DNA of 64,000 bases from Megascapheus bottae (lineage: Eukaryota > Chordata > Mammalia > Rodentia > Geomyidae): assembly GCA_024803745.1 (NCBI GenBank), contig JANJXV010000192.1:1054001-1118000 (forward strand), in the 5' to 3' direction. Position numbers and translations under genes: made by a program. This document shows, piece by piece, positions 19,541 through 30,763 of this stretch. Position 1 is the first letter of the stretch, and each line of letters begins with the position of its first letter. The notes beneath the pieces are model-generated. The model was not told where the DNA came from. It saw only the letters and a list, made by a program, of their open reading frames with translations, and made no database searches.

Positions 19541-20265
19541 AGGTACAGACATGTCCCTGCCAGTGCTGTTTTGGGTTTTTTTTCAGTGGATCTGGGGCAC
19601 AATGGATAATACCAGGTATATCTTGGGCATTCTGTACCTCTCCACCATCTTTCCCCCATAATTCTCTCCTGGTTTAAAGCTTCCAAACAGAAGCTTTAAC
19701 AGCTCAAAGGGACTACCGTACTGTATGTGTGAGAAATCAACACTCCAGGCCTTCAAGGAGAACAGAGGAGGCATTCGGGCTAGCACAGGGAAGGATTCTG
19801 TACAGTCACCATCCAGAATAGCAGCAGCCCAGATGGGCGCATATCAAATGTTCCTCGTGCACACGATTCGGTCACCTCCCTTCTTCACCGAGCCAAATAT
19901 CCATAATTTAAAAGCTGTAAAGCCTGAGCTTTCCCTGTGGGCTCTCTAGCCCCCCCTTCCTGGGGTGGGGGAAAGGGTCAACACTTTCTTGGTAGTTATA
20001 GATGCCATCTGAATACTGCTGGGTTGCTTAACATCTCTGCAGACAACCATGCACTCTCTGGGTCCTTAAGAACAAGTGATACAGGGCTGAGCTCCTGGAA
20101 GGGATGGGTGAACCGGGGTGTGTGGGTACCAGGAAGGGGAAGGGACAGAGGCTGTGTAATGGACAAGGTCAGACTGGGCAGGATACATACAGGAATGCAA
20201 TGTGAGTGCATGAGGGGCGAGGATGGGAGCGTCATTGCTTTCCACGCTGCCACAATGAAATCCTC
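19541..20265. other. Non-repetitive block, no gene seen
   Basis: Complex, moderately GC-rich DNA with a T-run at 19,574-19,582. The 155-codon open frame 19,937-20,404 crosses the CT microsatellite and is not credible as a gene. Confidence 0.45.
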
Positions 20266-20267
20266 CT

Positions 20268-20341
<74 letters not shown>
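20266..20341. repeat. (CT)n microsatellite
   Basis: About 36 near-perfect CT units after CTCCCTCC. It reads as R/E or L/S repeats in the frames that cross it. Confidence 0.99.
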
Positions 20342-20350
<9 letters not shown>

Positions 20351-20632
20351 CTTAACTGTTTTATGACTCAGCTAGGCATCCCAACTTTTCTTGGCCTGCT
20401 TTAGGGTAACACATTTGCCAAATGTTCTGGCCTCAACAAACAGCACTCAAGGAATTCTTCCCCGTCATCCAGAGCAAAGAGGAAATGTCAGCCTTCGGTT
20501 CAGTAAGTTCTCTCCACGTAAGCAACACTGCCCTGCACTAGGTGTTCGGATTCTACTGAATTCTTTAATTATATCTTCCTTTGGGATCTAAAAAAAAATG
20601 CATTTCAGGATTTTTGTTTGGTCTTGTTTTTG

Positions 20633-20770
20633 TTTTTTTTTTCTTTTTTTTAAAATTTTTTTTTATTGTAATTAGTAAAAGGGTTACATGATATTTGCCA
20701 GATAGAAGGTGCATTAATTCACATACATTGATACCCTTTCACATGTCTTGGTACCCATTTCCCTCCCCCC
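20633..20770 (-). mobile_element. Young L1 3' end, antisense, 138 bp, with TSD
   Basis: T-run, then TTATTGTAATTAGTAAAAGG, GATAGAAGGTGCATTAATTC and CCTTTCACATGTCTTGG on the + strand: the last part of the same L1 3' UTR as the 9.36 kb copy. A perfect 15-bp direct repeat TTGGTCTTGTTTTTG lies at 20,618-20,632 and 20,771-20,785. It landed in the end of an antisense B1-Geo SINE. Confidence 0.92.
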
Positions 20771-20995
20771 TTGGTCTTGTTTTTGAACTCGGGGCTTGCA
20801 CACTCTTTCTGAGCTTTTTTCTTTCTTTTTTTTTTCCCTCAAGGCTTTCACTCTACCACTTGAGCCACACTGACACTTCCGGTTTTTTTTCTGAGTGGTT
20901 TATTACAGCTAAGAGTCTCACAGACTTTCTGTCCGCAGGCTGGCTTTGAACCACAATACTCAGATCTCAATCCCCCTCAGTAGGTAAGATGGCAG
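20771..20995 (-). mobile_element. Antisense B1-Geo SINE
   Basis: On the + strand: TTTTGAACTCGGGGCTTG, CTCTACCACTTGAGCCACAC, GAGTGGTTTATTACAGC, AGAGTCTCACAGACTTTC, GCTGGCTTTGAACCACAATAC. Its 3' end (left side here) was hit by the L1 insertion at 20,633-20,770. Confidence 0.83.
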
Positions 20996-21701
20996 GCTGA
21001 GAGCAGATGGATATTATGTTACCGATGACAGATGCTAATTTACACCCCACTCTCGGCCCCCAGGCCCCCAATGCAATGCCTAGCAAGAGGTTTGGCACTC
21101 GGTAAACTTACACCAGCAAGAACATCATTGCCCTGGGAACCTTCGTGAATTCTCCAACCCTTTCCTAGACTGAAGCCAGATTAAGATGCCAGTCATCTCT
21201 TACGTCAAACCAGTAGTAGGCTGGAGAATTTCACATCCTACTCTTTATTTATCTGACACAGGTAATTCTCAGCCCCCAAAACTTAGGACCTTGGATGCAC
21301 ACAGTTCCACAACACCTGACTTGGGAACACGAGATGAGTAATACAGAAATGAATCTCCAGGCCCAGTTCAGTAAATAGGACTCTCCATTTCCTGACAACA
21401 CACAACAAAACACCCTTTGCCTTCTGCTGAGTCCCATCTCCTAGGAAACATCATAATAGGCTTAGCAAAAGCCAGGAAGATCTTAGGAGACCGGCTGTTC
21501 ACTCTGCAACAGGGCTGCACTTAAGTGTTCTATTCAAGAAGCACACATTGGGTTGGCCTCCACATTAACCTGCTAGGAATGAAGACACACGTCAGAAACA
21601 GGTGGGAGAGAGGCAGAACTCAGAGCCTGGAAGGCAAAGAGAACTCTGTGAGTCAATGCTCTAATTAGGAACTTGTATGTTCTGCTTTCCCTGCAAGCAG
21701 G
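20996..21701. other. Non-repetitive block, no gene seen
   Basis: Complex sequence with no transposon and no open frame above 62 codons outside the CA repeat. Confidence 0.5.
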
Positions 21702-21719
21702 AACACACACACACACACA

Positions 21720-21761
<42 letters not shown>
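21702..21761. repeat. (CA)n microsatellite
   Basis: About 29 CA units with one CAG interruption at about 21,719. Confidence 0.99.
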
Positions 21762-21763
<2 letters not shown>

Positions 21764-21860
21764 TTCCATGTATGTTGTGGCTCCTTTAGACAATTAGGGA
21801 AATGATAAGGACCTTCCATTTTGTCTATCATTTAAAATCATGATAAACGATCCAGTAGGG

Positions 21861-22062
21861 TTTTTCTTTTCTTTTTTTTCCAGTCCTTGGGCTTGAACTC
21901 AGGGCCTGAGTACTGTCCTTGGACTTTCTCAAGGCTAGCATTCTACCACTTGAGCCACAGCACCATTTCTGGCTTTTTCTATGTAGGTGGTACCAAGGAA
22001 TCGAACCTGGGTCTCTGTGCATAATAGCCAAATACTCTACAACTAGGTCACACTCCCAGCCC
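21861..22062 (-). mobile_element. Antisense IDL-Geo SINE
   Basis: On the + strand: T-rich start, GGGCTTGAACTCAGGGCC, CTTTCTCAAGGCTAGCATTC, CTACCACTTGAGCCACAGC, GGTACCAAGGAATCGAACC, CTAGGTCACACTCCCAGCCC. Both modules are present. Confidence 0.9.
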
Positions 22063-22529
22063 TTGTCCCTCCCAGCCCTCTTTCTTTTTTTTTTAAATGC
22101 ACATTTGTAAAAGAAACTTGGGCTACATCTAATCTAACCATGCCCACTTCTGGGAAAACTTCCACCCCCACCATAAATATATCCCTGTGTCTGTGACAAT
22201 ATTGAGGCCAAATGAGTCACTTGAAAAACCTGAGAAGGGTATTCCATGTTCCAAAGACAAGCAAAAATAATAATAATAACAACAACAAACCTAGTTAAGT
22301 CCAGAAAGGAGTAGAAATGAGTCAGGCGCATGTTCACATTGGAATGAGTAACAAGAGGAGATGATATGGATAAAGGGAAAAGTTAACCAACCACCCCTAA
22401 GGGGTGACATTTTCCAGAGGATGCCCCACCTGCATGGGACTCACTGCACACTGTAACACCTCATTTTTTTCCCCATCATTTTCTGAACTTACTGTGTCTC
22501 TCTTGCCTACATTCGTCTTTGTATCTTTT
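22063..22529. other. Non-repetitive block with small AAT/AAC run
   Basis: An (AAT)n/(AAC)n patch lies at 22,267-22,291; the remainder is unrecognised unique DNA. Confidence 0.5.
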
Positions 22530-22545
22530 AAGAAGTCCCCTTCTA

Positions 22546-23042
22546 AAATGTAAAGACTTAGAAAAAATCATTATTAAGTGAAGTAAGCCAGACTCAAAGG
22601 AACATAGGCCCAATAGTCTCCCTCATTTGTCATAATCAGTAGAAACCTTGGGCTCTTCTAGCAGAGATTTACAATAGAACAAAATCTAGAGACATTAGGC
22701 CAAATAGTATGACACTAAATGTAAAGACCTCCAGGATAAGGAAACAAAAGTCATATTATGAGTGATTGTTGTCCTTAATGTACTATGTTATCTCTCATCT
22801 CTTTTGCCATCCCTTGGTTATCTCATATTGTTACAATATTTCACCTTGTTATCTGATATATTTTATATGTGCTTAATTGGTTATTTGAAATTGGATAGGG
22901 AAGGGGGGAAATCAAGATAAGCGGATGAGGGTAGGAGGGAAATGGGGACCATGTCATGAGAAAGGGTATCAATGTTTGTGAAGTTACACACCTTTTATCT
23001 GGTAAATACAATGTAACCCTTCTATTAATCACAATAAAAAAA
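22546..23042 (+). mobile_element. Young L1, 3' UTR only, with perfect TSD
   Basis: It begins AATGTAAAGACTTAGAAAAA and follows the 3' UTR of the 9.36 kb copy throughout (GAAACCTTGGGCTCTTC, GAGTGATTGTTGTCC, TTACAATATTTCACC, TAACCCTTCTATTAATC), ending in AATAAAA. A perfect 16-bp direct repeat AAGAAGTCCCCTTCTA lies at 22,530-22,545 and 23,043-23,058. The upstream bases CTTTTAAGAAG fit the known L1 endonuclease preference (TTTT/AA). Confidence 0.95.
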
Positions 23043-23319
23043 AAGAAGTCCCCTTCTATTGTTTGGGATCCAACTCTTCCTCAGATCCTGACTTTACCTT
23101 TTTTTTAACCCAGGGGGTCACTTAAGGGATGTATATAAGGAGATGTGATGTCATGTCTAGTGAGTTTGGGGGACTGATGTGGAGTAAGGTTCATCGAAGA
23201 CGAAGGAGCATAGATGCTGCACCCAGACAGCAAGAGTGTGCAGGTAGCCTCACAAAGAAGCATCCCTGAGAGAGTCACCTAGCTTCTGGATGCATTGACA
23301 CACAAACACTGACTAAAGG

Positions 23320-23452
23320 GGGAAGAAAATCAGGGAAAATAAAGGGTGATATCGACAAAGAGTCACTGTACTCTTAACCTGACTTACAGAACTGTAACCC
23401 CTTTGTACAACTACATAGTAATAGTAATAATAATAATAGTAAATCATAAATG
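23320..23452 (+). mobile_element. L1 3' end of another family with AAT-rich tail
   Basis: GAAAATAAAGGGTGATATCG, CACTGTACTCTTAACC and CCCCTTTGTACAACTAC resemble the L1 3' ends at 385-500 and 40,255-40,392. The tail is an irregular AATAATAG run at 23,420-23,452. Confidence 0.45.
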
Positions 23453-23488
23453 ACATAAAATTCAAAAGAAATACAATATTAGGAAATG

Positions 23489-23592
23489 AAGGGGAAGAAG
23501 AATAGGAAGGGAAGGAAAAGGAGGAGGAGGAGAAGGAAGAGGAGGAGGAGGAGGAGGAGGAGGAGGAGAAGGAGGAGGAGAAGGAAGAGGTG
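23489..23592. repeat. GGA-rich polypurine tract
   Basis: GAAGGGGAAGAAG leads into GGA units, including a pure (GGA)n segment at about 23,543-23,566. It is stop-free and gives S/L-rich frames on the minus strand. Confidence 0.97.
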
Positions 23593-24781
23593 ATGGTGGT
23601 CGTTGTGGGATAGGGTACATGATTGCAACCATGTTTCCGAAATGCCATCTGTCTCACCTGCTCTCCTCCGGTGCCATGCCACTGGGTATGAGCTTTGGCG
23701 TTGTATGTCTAAACACTACCCAGTCATCTTTCACTGAGTCAGGCTTTGTTCAGCTGACATAGGATGATGAAGGCCTAGAAACACACAGATAACTGAGAAA
23801 ATACCCCTCCACCTGGGAGTTCCCAGCTGAGCAGCAAAGATGAATAATGGAAATCCAATGTAAAGAGTGATTTAACTGAGGCATCTTCACAAGGCTGTAT
23901 TGGCAGAGAAACAAATTACCTATTGATTTTCTTATTTTTTTTCTAGGAGGGAAGCTACACCCTCCCTAATCTAAACACTTTTTTCTGGGTGGACATGAGT
24001 TCTAGCGTGTGGCTGAGTTCCCATTCCCCGAACTGGTGCATTCCTTCAGATGACAATGCGGGGGCCACATCACCACCAGAAAAGAACAGGACTCTGGACG
24101 ACGGAGGCCCACACAGCGAGTTACAGCTGCCTCTGACATCTTAGACTTACAAGACTCTCTGGGAGTCTTAAATTTGTCCAGGAGAAAGAACTCCAGAAGG
24201 TAAAATATGATCATGATTAACAACTTTTTCATAGACTTCACTTTTCAGAACACTTGGAGATTTACAGAAAAATCTGAGAAGACAGAAGAAATGTCCCCAC
24301 ATGCCCTCTTCCTACTACCTCTTATTGTTAACATCCTAGATTCCTTTCACACATTTATTACCATACACAAACCAATAATGAGATGGCATTATTAACCCAA
24401 GTTCACAGTCCATTCTGCTTTCTTTGATTTTTTTTAACTGACCTGCCACTTATAATTCTATCCCAGGATATCCTGCTCCCTTAGGCTCCTGTTGGCTGTG
24501 ACCTGTGACAGGTTCTCCAACTCTCCTTGGTTCTATTGGCCTTCAAAGGGATCACTGAACCAGAAGTACATGGAAGGAGCTGGTGGCTTCACCCCTCCCT
24601 CTCCTGGGCAGTAGTCTCTATGGAAGGAGTCCTCTCTTCCCCCCTCAATATTCATAGGACCCATTTTTATCGAAATGACTCATGGATATTCACTTTATAC
24701 TTTACAATATTATCCAACATAACTTTATTGTTCAAAGGGAACAATGAGCCATAAAGAGTTCATTCAGTTCATCTCCTTGTC

Positions 24782-24785
<4 letters not shown>
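23593..24785. other. Non-repetitive block, no gene seen
   Basis: Complex sequence with a T-run at 23,935-23,942 and another at 24,427-24,435. Short open frames are unrecognised. Confidence 0.5.

Positions 24786-24836
<51 letters not shown>
24786..24836. repeat. (CA)n microsatellite
   Basis: About 25 uninterrupted CA units. Confidence 0.99.
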
Positions 24837-24837
<1 letters not shown>

Positions 24838-26291
24838 CCTTTGGAGGGACCAGAGTGTAAGAATGACGTTTCGCCTATATCCAGTATGTGAGCTCAAGCT
24901 GATTGCCTCAGATACCCCCAGTCTTTAAGTACTGGAAGGAGTACAACCTCATGTGAACCCACTTGCTAAAACACAAATGTTGGAGATATGAAGAAAGAGA
25001 GATAGACAGAGAAAGAGATGGAAAGAGGAGAGACAGCAGACTGAAAGAGCTTCTACTGTGCCAAAGTAGTGGCAGCCACTTTATTGTATCATCCAGCTTC
25101 TGTCCTTCACACCCTCCCACCCCAACTCAAGATGGACAGACAAGAGGAAAAGCTTGATAAGGAAAAAGCAACAACAATCCACAGGCCAGTTCAGCCAGCC
25201 AGCTTAGGCACTGCCTCCTAGCTGGAAGTTATAGAAAGCCAAGACACAGTACAGACACACTGACATTTTCTGAAGTCTGAAATGGAGAAGGGTGGGGCGG
25301 GGTGTTCTATTTGGGAACCTGAGCATGTCTCCTCAGATTCCCTTCCATTCGATTGTATACGTTCATTCCACTGGCTGAAGATCAAGCCCCCAGCTCCACA
25401 CTCTCCCTCCTACAATCTCCAGCACAGTTCCCTCTGCGTCCCCTTCTGGCCCAGCAAATTACAAAGACAACTTCCAGTAGCAGGTGGCTACTGGACACAT
25501 GGCTGGGTAAAGTCCAGAGCAGAAACAAAAACAGAAACCCAATCTCCTCTGAAAGCTCCACAGTAAACAGAACTCTCATCCAAAGGCGGCCTCCTAGATC
25601 CCCAGCAGCCATTGCTAGGCTGATTCCTCTTCCCCAATAAAGCAGTGCCTGGAATGACAAGGTAAAGGACTGACTTCCTATCCCCATCAGGCTGGGTATC
25701 AAACGCCTTCCCTCCTCCAGGTCACCCCACCTTCCCAAAGGCTCGGCTTGCTCTCCATCGGTTAGAAGACCACAAGGCCTTGCACAATACAATTCAATTT
25801 TAGCAATGGTTCCACCTCCACTGAGAAGTGGGCGGAGTCTCAGTGTGAGGGCAGCCTTTCTTTATGGCCTCCACTTTAGAAAAATGACAACATTATCCTT
25901 TAGATTTCTTAAGTAAAGAAAACAGAGCCAAAGTAGGCTGCAGCATCCAGCTGGGGTCTAAGACCTTGTTCATAATACCCGAGAAACTTCAAAACCTTAC
26001 GCAAGGACAATGCCTAGTATAACATGCCCATTGATAGCGAAGAAGCCCAAGAAAACTAGGCCATGGGTATAAGGAGAGGCAAAAATAGTGATACATGGGC
26101 GGAGAGACACACACCCGAGAGCTTTTCCTTCCTACTTTAAGAACAGAATTGAATGGGAGCGGTGGCTTTCAGTGGGACGTCAAAACTGCCTCACAACTCT
26201 GGCAGGAGCTAACTTTGTTTTCTAAATTTAAAGACATTGCAGTTTCTATAATTCGTCTCCAATGAAACTATACTTTTTTTTTCTTTTTTAG
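24837..26291. other. Non-repetitive block, no gene seen
   Basis: GC-richer at 25,160-25,800, with overlapping open frames of 94-136 codons on both strands, none recognisable. An interrupted AG-rich patch is at 24,989-25,037. CCCAATAAAGCAG at about 25,634 is a polyadenylation-like hexamer without other gene or LTR support. Confidence 0.45.
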
Positions 26292-26430
26292 TACTGGCAT
26301 TGTTGCTAACTCACTGTATAGACACAGTCTTTTTCCAGAATGTTCAGTTTACTCATCTGTAAACTGGGAACACTCTACATAATGCCTGAAAGGTTTGGGT
26401 AGGGCTGCTGTGAAAAGCCAAATGATCCAG
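26292..26430 (+). mobile_element. MIR SINE, sense
   Basis: TACTGGCATTGTTGCTAAC, TCACTGTATAGACACAGTC and CAGTTTACTCATCTGTAAAC follow the MIR order (ctctgccacttactagctgtgtgacc, ctcagtttcctcatctgtaaaatggg). Only the core and part of the 3' portion are clear. Confidence 0.72.
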
Positions 26431-26520
26431 GACAAAGCAGAGGCCATTCCTGTCTTCTGAAATGAACAGATACCAGAGAGAATGAAGTTCATGTAGGCAT
26501 ACAATGGAATATAGATTGAG

Positions 26521-26523
<3 letters not shown>

Positions 26524-26574
<51 letters not shown>
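26524..26574. repeat. (CA)n microsatellite
   Basis: About 24 CA units with a CG near the end at about 26,570. Confidence 0.99.
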
Positions 26575-26880
26575 AAATCCCACAGTGACTGACAACTCAC
26601 AAAGTTTCCAATTCTTCCTGACTAGCATACTTCCCAGAAAACAGCAGTCATTTCAAAGGCAAAGGGGTAAGGCCATTTTCAAGGTCATCAGTCAAGGTTA
26701 AAGAGCATCCTGATCCTTGGGCTGTATTTCTCTCTCTAACCCTCTCTCTCCCCCTTGGATCATGACTCATTAGCATGAATGTGTCAGAGTGTCTTGTAGC
26801 AGGAAAGAAGCAGATCTAAATGAGTTCTTTTCTAACAGAAGCAGCCATGTATAAAGATGGCACTGATCAATCATTCACTC
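26575..26880. other. Non-repetitive block, no gene seen
   Basis: Complex DNA with a short CTCTCTC patch near 26,730-26,752. Confidence 0.5.
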
Positions 26881-26955
26881 GATAAAATATCTACTTGAAC
26901 TGGTCATACGTTATCCTCTAGGCACTGAAAATACAACAGTGGGCAAAGACACTCA
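26881..26955 (-). mobile_element. Possible old L2/L3/MIR-type fragment
   Basis: TCTAGGCACTGAAAATACAACAG and GGGCAAAGACA resemble a phrase common in old mammalian repeats (tgctaggcactgggaatacaacagtgaacaag). The stretch is short, and both family and orientation are uncertain. Confidence 0.3.
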
Positions 26956-26963
26956 CAGCTATA

Positions 26964-27226
26964 GGCTGGATGCTGTGACTCATGCCTGTAATTTCCAGGA
27001 ATGAGTAGATTTTCATGACCTCTGGGGTGTTGTGATCAGTAAGATTCCCTTTTGAGGACAGCCCAGGCAAAAAAATTGCAAGACCCTAGGTCAACGAACA
27101 AACTGGGCATAGTGGCTGATATCTGCCATTGGGCAGCATAGATAGGAGACTCGCCATCTAATTCAAGGCTGGGCAGAAACATGAGACTCTAGTCATAAAA
27201 ATTACATTCATACCTGTAAAAAAAAG
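26964..27226 (+). mobile_element. B1 dimer SINE (old composite)
   Basis: First B1: GCTGGATGCTGTGACTCATG then CCTGTAATTTCC and GACAGCCCAGGCAAAAAAAT. Second B1: CTGGGCATAGTGGCTGATATC and CAAGGCTGGGCAGAAACATG. This is the B1-B1 arrangement seen at 12.86 kb; no clear ID module follows. Confidence 0.62.
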
Positions 27227-28732
27227 AATCACTTCCAGCTTGGAGAAAAAAGATAAAAACTTTTTAAAGGCAATGATGCCACATTATTACAAGCTTCGGG
27301 ATGGGGCAGAGGGGACAAGCCCAAGGTGCTGTGATAATCAGGAAAGGCTCTTCAGTGGTGACTTTGGCCTCTACCCCCACTGGATACTGGCTGATGCTTT
27401 GAGCCAAAGGCAATGAGAAAGTGTTCCAGACATTGCAGGGCATTTATTCCCTGGAAAGACTCAATCCTGCCTTCATTTGAGCCATCATGGTAAAAGGTCA
27501 AATCCCATTGTGCACAGGTAGAGATACAAATGAGGGTCCCTCTCCCGAGCCTCAGCTTTTTCTATTCCAGCCAGTGCATCCTGTACATCAGTTCTGCCTC
27601 TAAATGACTCCAGTGTTGACTCAGAAAAAAAATAAAATAAAATGAAATGAAACTTTCAGAACAGATGTCCCTTCTCCAATCTCTCCAGTTTTCTCAGACA
27701 TTAAATCAAGGATGATTTTTTTCTTCTTTTCTTTTTTTTTCCTGTCTCTCCCCACCCCCACAGTGGAGGCAAAAAGAGAGATACAATTGGATTCAGTCTC
27801 ATCCAAACCAGCAGTGGGGTGCTGGCTGTCAAAACAACCACCATCCTGGTGGATCTCTGCCCAGTTCTAGGGGTCACTGCAATGGATTGGGTGATTTGAC
27901 ATTTCCTCCTAAGATGTGCATTTATTTTAAAATCCCCTTATTCCCCTCCTAGCTCCCCCCATGCCCTAAGTTTGCTCTGCGATGAAATCCACAGATGTAT
28001 TTAGGAAGGAGAGAGGGAACAGCAGCTCATTCCACGCAGCAGAAACACGATGGGGACAATTTCCTTCGTTCCCTCTTTGTGTAACAGTGAGGCGGCTATG
28101 GAGTTTGTCTTCCCTCACTCCAATTACCCTGCCAGACAAAGATAGTTTTCTGTAGAAGCGTCCTGAGCATGTAATTTTATTACCTTAGCACTGATTTTAA
28201 CATAATTCATGTAATTTCTTGTGCGGAAGCAAAGTTACCTTTCTAAACACCTGGCAAAATGAGAGCTGATGGATTTTTCTTAAACTCCCACTAACTCTCC
28301 CCTCCCTGTAGAAGTTTCTGCTAAAAGAAGAAACATGAAGAGGTGCTTTGCTCCTATGGCCTCCCTAGACACAGAAAAGGGCTGGCAGTGACTTCCTTGC
28401 TTGATTTTCTCTGACGCCCCATGTCACACACAGCCGTCCTATGAAGGTATAAGAGGCCAAGCCTCCTACACAAGTGACAGCGAGAGTGGGGACACTCATA
28501 TAGGGCCATCTCATATGCATTACTGGGTGCTTAGTAACCTCATCAACATCCCCCACCCCAATCTCTCTACCCATTCAACCCCAAACTCCAATTAACTTTA
28601 TTTATTATCAAATGAAACAAACAGAGAGTTCTATACTTTAGTCCCTCGGGTGGCTCTAGTCTATTCCCAGGACCCAAATAGGAGGCAGAAGAAAAAGTAA
28701 CTTCATTCTGTGTGTAAATGGAGTTCATGAGC
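27227..28732. other. Repeat-free block, candidate conserved non-coding element at 27,840-28,290
   Basis: No transposon was recognised in 1.5 kb, unusual for this half of the window. The middle part (27,840-28,290) is complex, has no low-complexity sequence, and carries TAATTTTATTACC, CACTGATTTTAACATAATTC and GTAATTTCTTG words of homeodomain type. Regulatory function is only a possibility. An AAAAT-rich patch is at 27,627-27,652 and a T-rich one at 27,716-27,741. Confidence 0.35.
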
Positions 28733-28952
28733 CTGGCACCGGTGTCTCACTCCTAGAAATCTAGCTATTCTGGACTCTGAGATCTGAGGTTCATGGTTTG
28801 ATGCCAGCCCAGGAAAGACAAATACAAGGACTTTTATCTCCAATTAACCATCAAAAAGCTGGAAGGTGGTGTGGCTCAAGTGATACAGTGTCATCACTGA
28901 ATGAAAAAGCCAAGTAAGAGCACAAGGCCCCGAGCTTAAGCACAAACACTGG
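28733..28952 (+). mobile_element. B1-Geo SINE
   Basis: Head: GCCTGGCACCGGTGTCTCAC, TCTGAGATCTGAGGTTCATGG, CTTTTATCTCCAATTAACC. Tail: GGTGTGGCTCAAGTGATAC, CAAGGCCCCGAGCTTAAGC. A long purine tract starts 16 bp after it. Confidence 0.85.
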
Positions 28953-28967
28953 AAGATAGGCAGACCA

Positions 28968-29113
28968 GCAAGACAGGAAGGAAGGGAGGGAGGAGGGAGG
29001 GAGGGAAGAGGAGAGGAGAGAGGAGGGGAGGGGAAGGGGAAAGGAAAAGGGAAAGGGAAAGGAAAGGAAAGAGGAAGGGGAAGGAGAAAGGGAAGGAAAG
29101 AAAAGAGAAGAAT
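28968..29113. repeat. GGAA/GGGA polypurine tract
   Basis: GACAGGAAGGAAGGG leads into GGGAGGAGGG and GGGAAAGG units with almost no pyrimidine. It probably expanded from the preceding SINE tail. Confidence 0.97.
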
Positions 29114-29264
29114 TCATAGCCAATCAAAAGTCTCAAAGGAGTGACCTGAGACGATCTAAAAGGTAATTTACCATCATTTCTCTCACAACCACATCCTGCA
29201 ATTTTCCTCTAGCACCAATAGTTCCATCTGCACAGCAGAGAGCCATAATTAAACATTCCTTTCT

Positions 29265-29430
29265 CATTTATTCAGCAAGTGCTTGTAGACTGCTCCACAC
29301 CAAGCCCCAGGGGTCAGCATTTGGAGGCAGCAACTCCTTTGATTCTCATTACAATGGTGTGGGACAGGGGGCGGGAGCCCATTTCACAGATGACAGCCCA
29401 GAGGCCTTGAGTGGAAGCCAATGGAGAGCA
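29265..29430 (-). mobile_element. MIR/L2-type ancient repeat, antisense
   Basis: TTATTCAGCAAGTGCTTGTAG, ACTCCTTTGATTCTCATTAC, CCCATTTCACAGATGACAGC and CCCAGAGGCCTTGAG fit an antisense MIR-type element (ccattttacagatgaggaaactgaggc). Confidence 0.5.
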
Positions 29431-30696
29431 CACGGGAATACAAACTAGGCCATTTACTTCCCTTGTTGGGGAGGGGGTCTTAATTAGAAGATGATAGTGG
29501 GAATGTATAGCTCCTGGCTCCATCATTCAGCAGCGGGTAGACTTGGGCAGGTGGCCTGGTGTTTGTCAGTGCCAACCTAGTTAGTTTTAGCAGGGAGTTG
29601 GAAATGATTTCTTGTGGAAGAATAGCAGTGAGGACAAAACCCCCCACTGGATGTAGCACCCCTGCATCTCCAGTTCCAGAAGTAAGTCACCATGACACTG
29701 AGACACAAATGACAAGAGGATGAACATCTGATTCTGGGCCACCATCTTGTCTGGCTAGGATGACTGTACCAGCCTCCTGAATAGTCTTTCTGCTTTTTTT
29801 CCCCTCATTGCCTGTGGCAGGTTCTTTGCAAAGATGTCTGTAATTATTCCCGTCTCTGGATCACACCCAGGCTGTGCAGTTTGGCAGTATCTCCCCTTAG
29901 GAAGTAGAGTCTATTTATCCACCTCTTGAGTTCAGTTTGGCTTCCATGGTTGCCTTGGCCCAAAAGAATCAAGTAGACATGACAGTGTGCCAATGCTGAG
30001 GCCGGGCTTCACGAGCATTCCTGCATCTCTGCTCTCTGTATGCCTTGCTCAGGTTCAACTCAGTGAGCGCTGAAGAGCTCGTGGCTCAGAACAGAATCAG
30101 TGAAGGACTCGGCCAAAGGAACAAAGCTAAACCGCCCGACCCCATCCCAGAGGGTTCCATACGTTGGTTCCCGACACAGCGCTGCTCAGACATGGCAGTG
30201 GGAGAATGAGGGAGGGGGAGATGATTAGACCCATTCATTATTGGAACCCTAAGTTCCTGGCACTATTTGGAGGTGGTAGTGATCAAGTTGACAGTGCCTG
30301 GATGAGGAAGTGCCTGCCTCTGAAGGGTGTTCTGCATGGCCCCTTCCCGTCCCTCTCTCTGCCTCCTGGCTTTCACAAGGTGAGCAATTCTGGGCTCCAA
30401 CACTCAACCCCACCCTGGGCCCTCAGCCATGAAGCCAAGCTATCCCTGACTGAATCCTCTGCAAGTATAAGCAAAAATAAAATGTTTCCTCACCGAAAAT
30501 GGCTCCTTCTGGGTCTTCACCATACTACTGGAAAAGTCTGACTAGCCAGAACACAGAGAACAAAGCAAGAGCAAACAAAGGCAATTATTATTTTTACTGG
30601 CTCGGTTCTGTAGTGGCTTTGGGCTCTCAACCCATAGCTGACCCAATCCTCTCCAAACTCCACAGGCAGCGTGAGAGTTTGTAAATCCTCCTATGG
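29431..30696. other. Non-repetitive block, no gene seen
   Basis: Complex, moderately GC-rich DNA. A 125-codon open frame (30,164-30,541, +) is unrecognised; it has no start context, splice pattern or homology I can name. Confidence 0.45.
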
Positions 30697-30763
30697 ATTT
30701 GAGGTGCTTGCCTAGCGTGTGAGGAGACCCACCCTCCCCAGGTTCCATCCCCAGCACCACAAA
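30697..30763 (+). mobile_element. ID-type SINE fragment
   Basis: TTGAGGTGCTTGCCTAGCGTG and CCAGGTTCCATCCCCAGCACC keep the anticodon arm and B box of an ID monomer. The A box side is lost. Confidence 0.7.

Noticed and set aside
19937..20404. 155-codon plus-strand open frame
   Set aside because: It crosses the (CT)n microsatellite, which contributes a long S/L run; no domain or splice support on either side.
23313..23682. Ser- and Leu-rich minus-strand frames
   Set aside because: Produced by the GGA purine tract and the AAT-rich L1 tail.
25160..25792. GC-rich stretch with overlapping frames and CCCAATAAAGCAG, considered as LTR or terminal exon
   Set aside because: Only the hexamer supports it; no CCAAT pair, no terminal repeats, no splice-site and codon pattern.
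28365..28595. Overlapping frames on both strands near 28.4 kb
   Set aside because: Short (60-70 codons), unrecognised and on both strands; no support for an exon.
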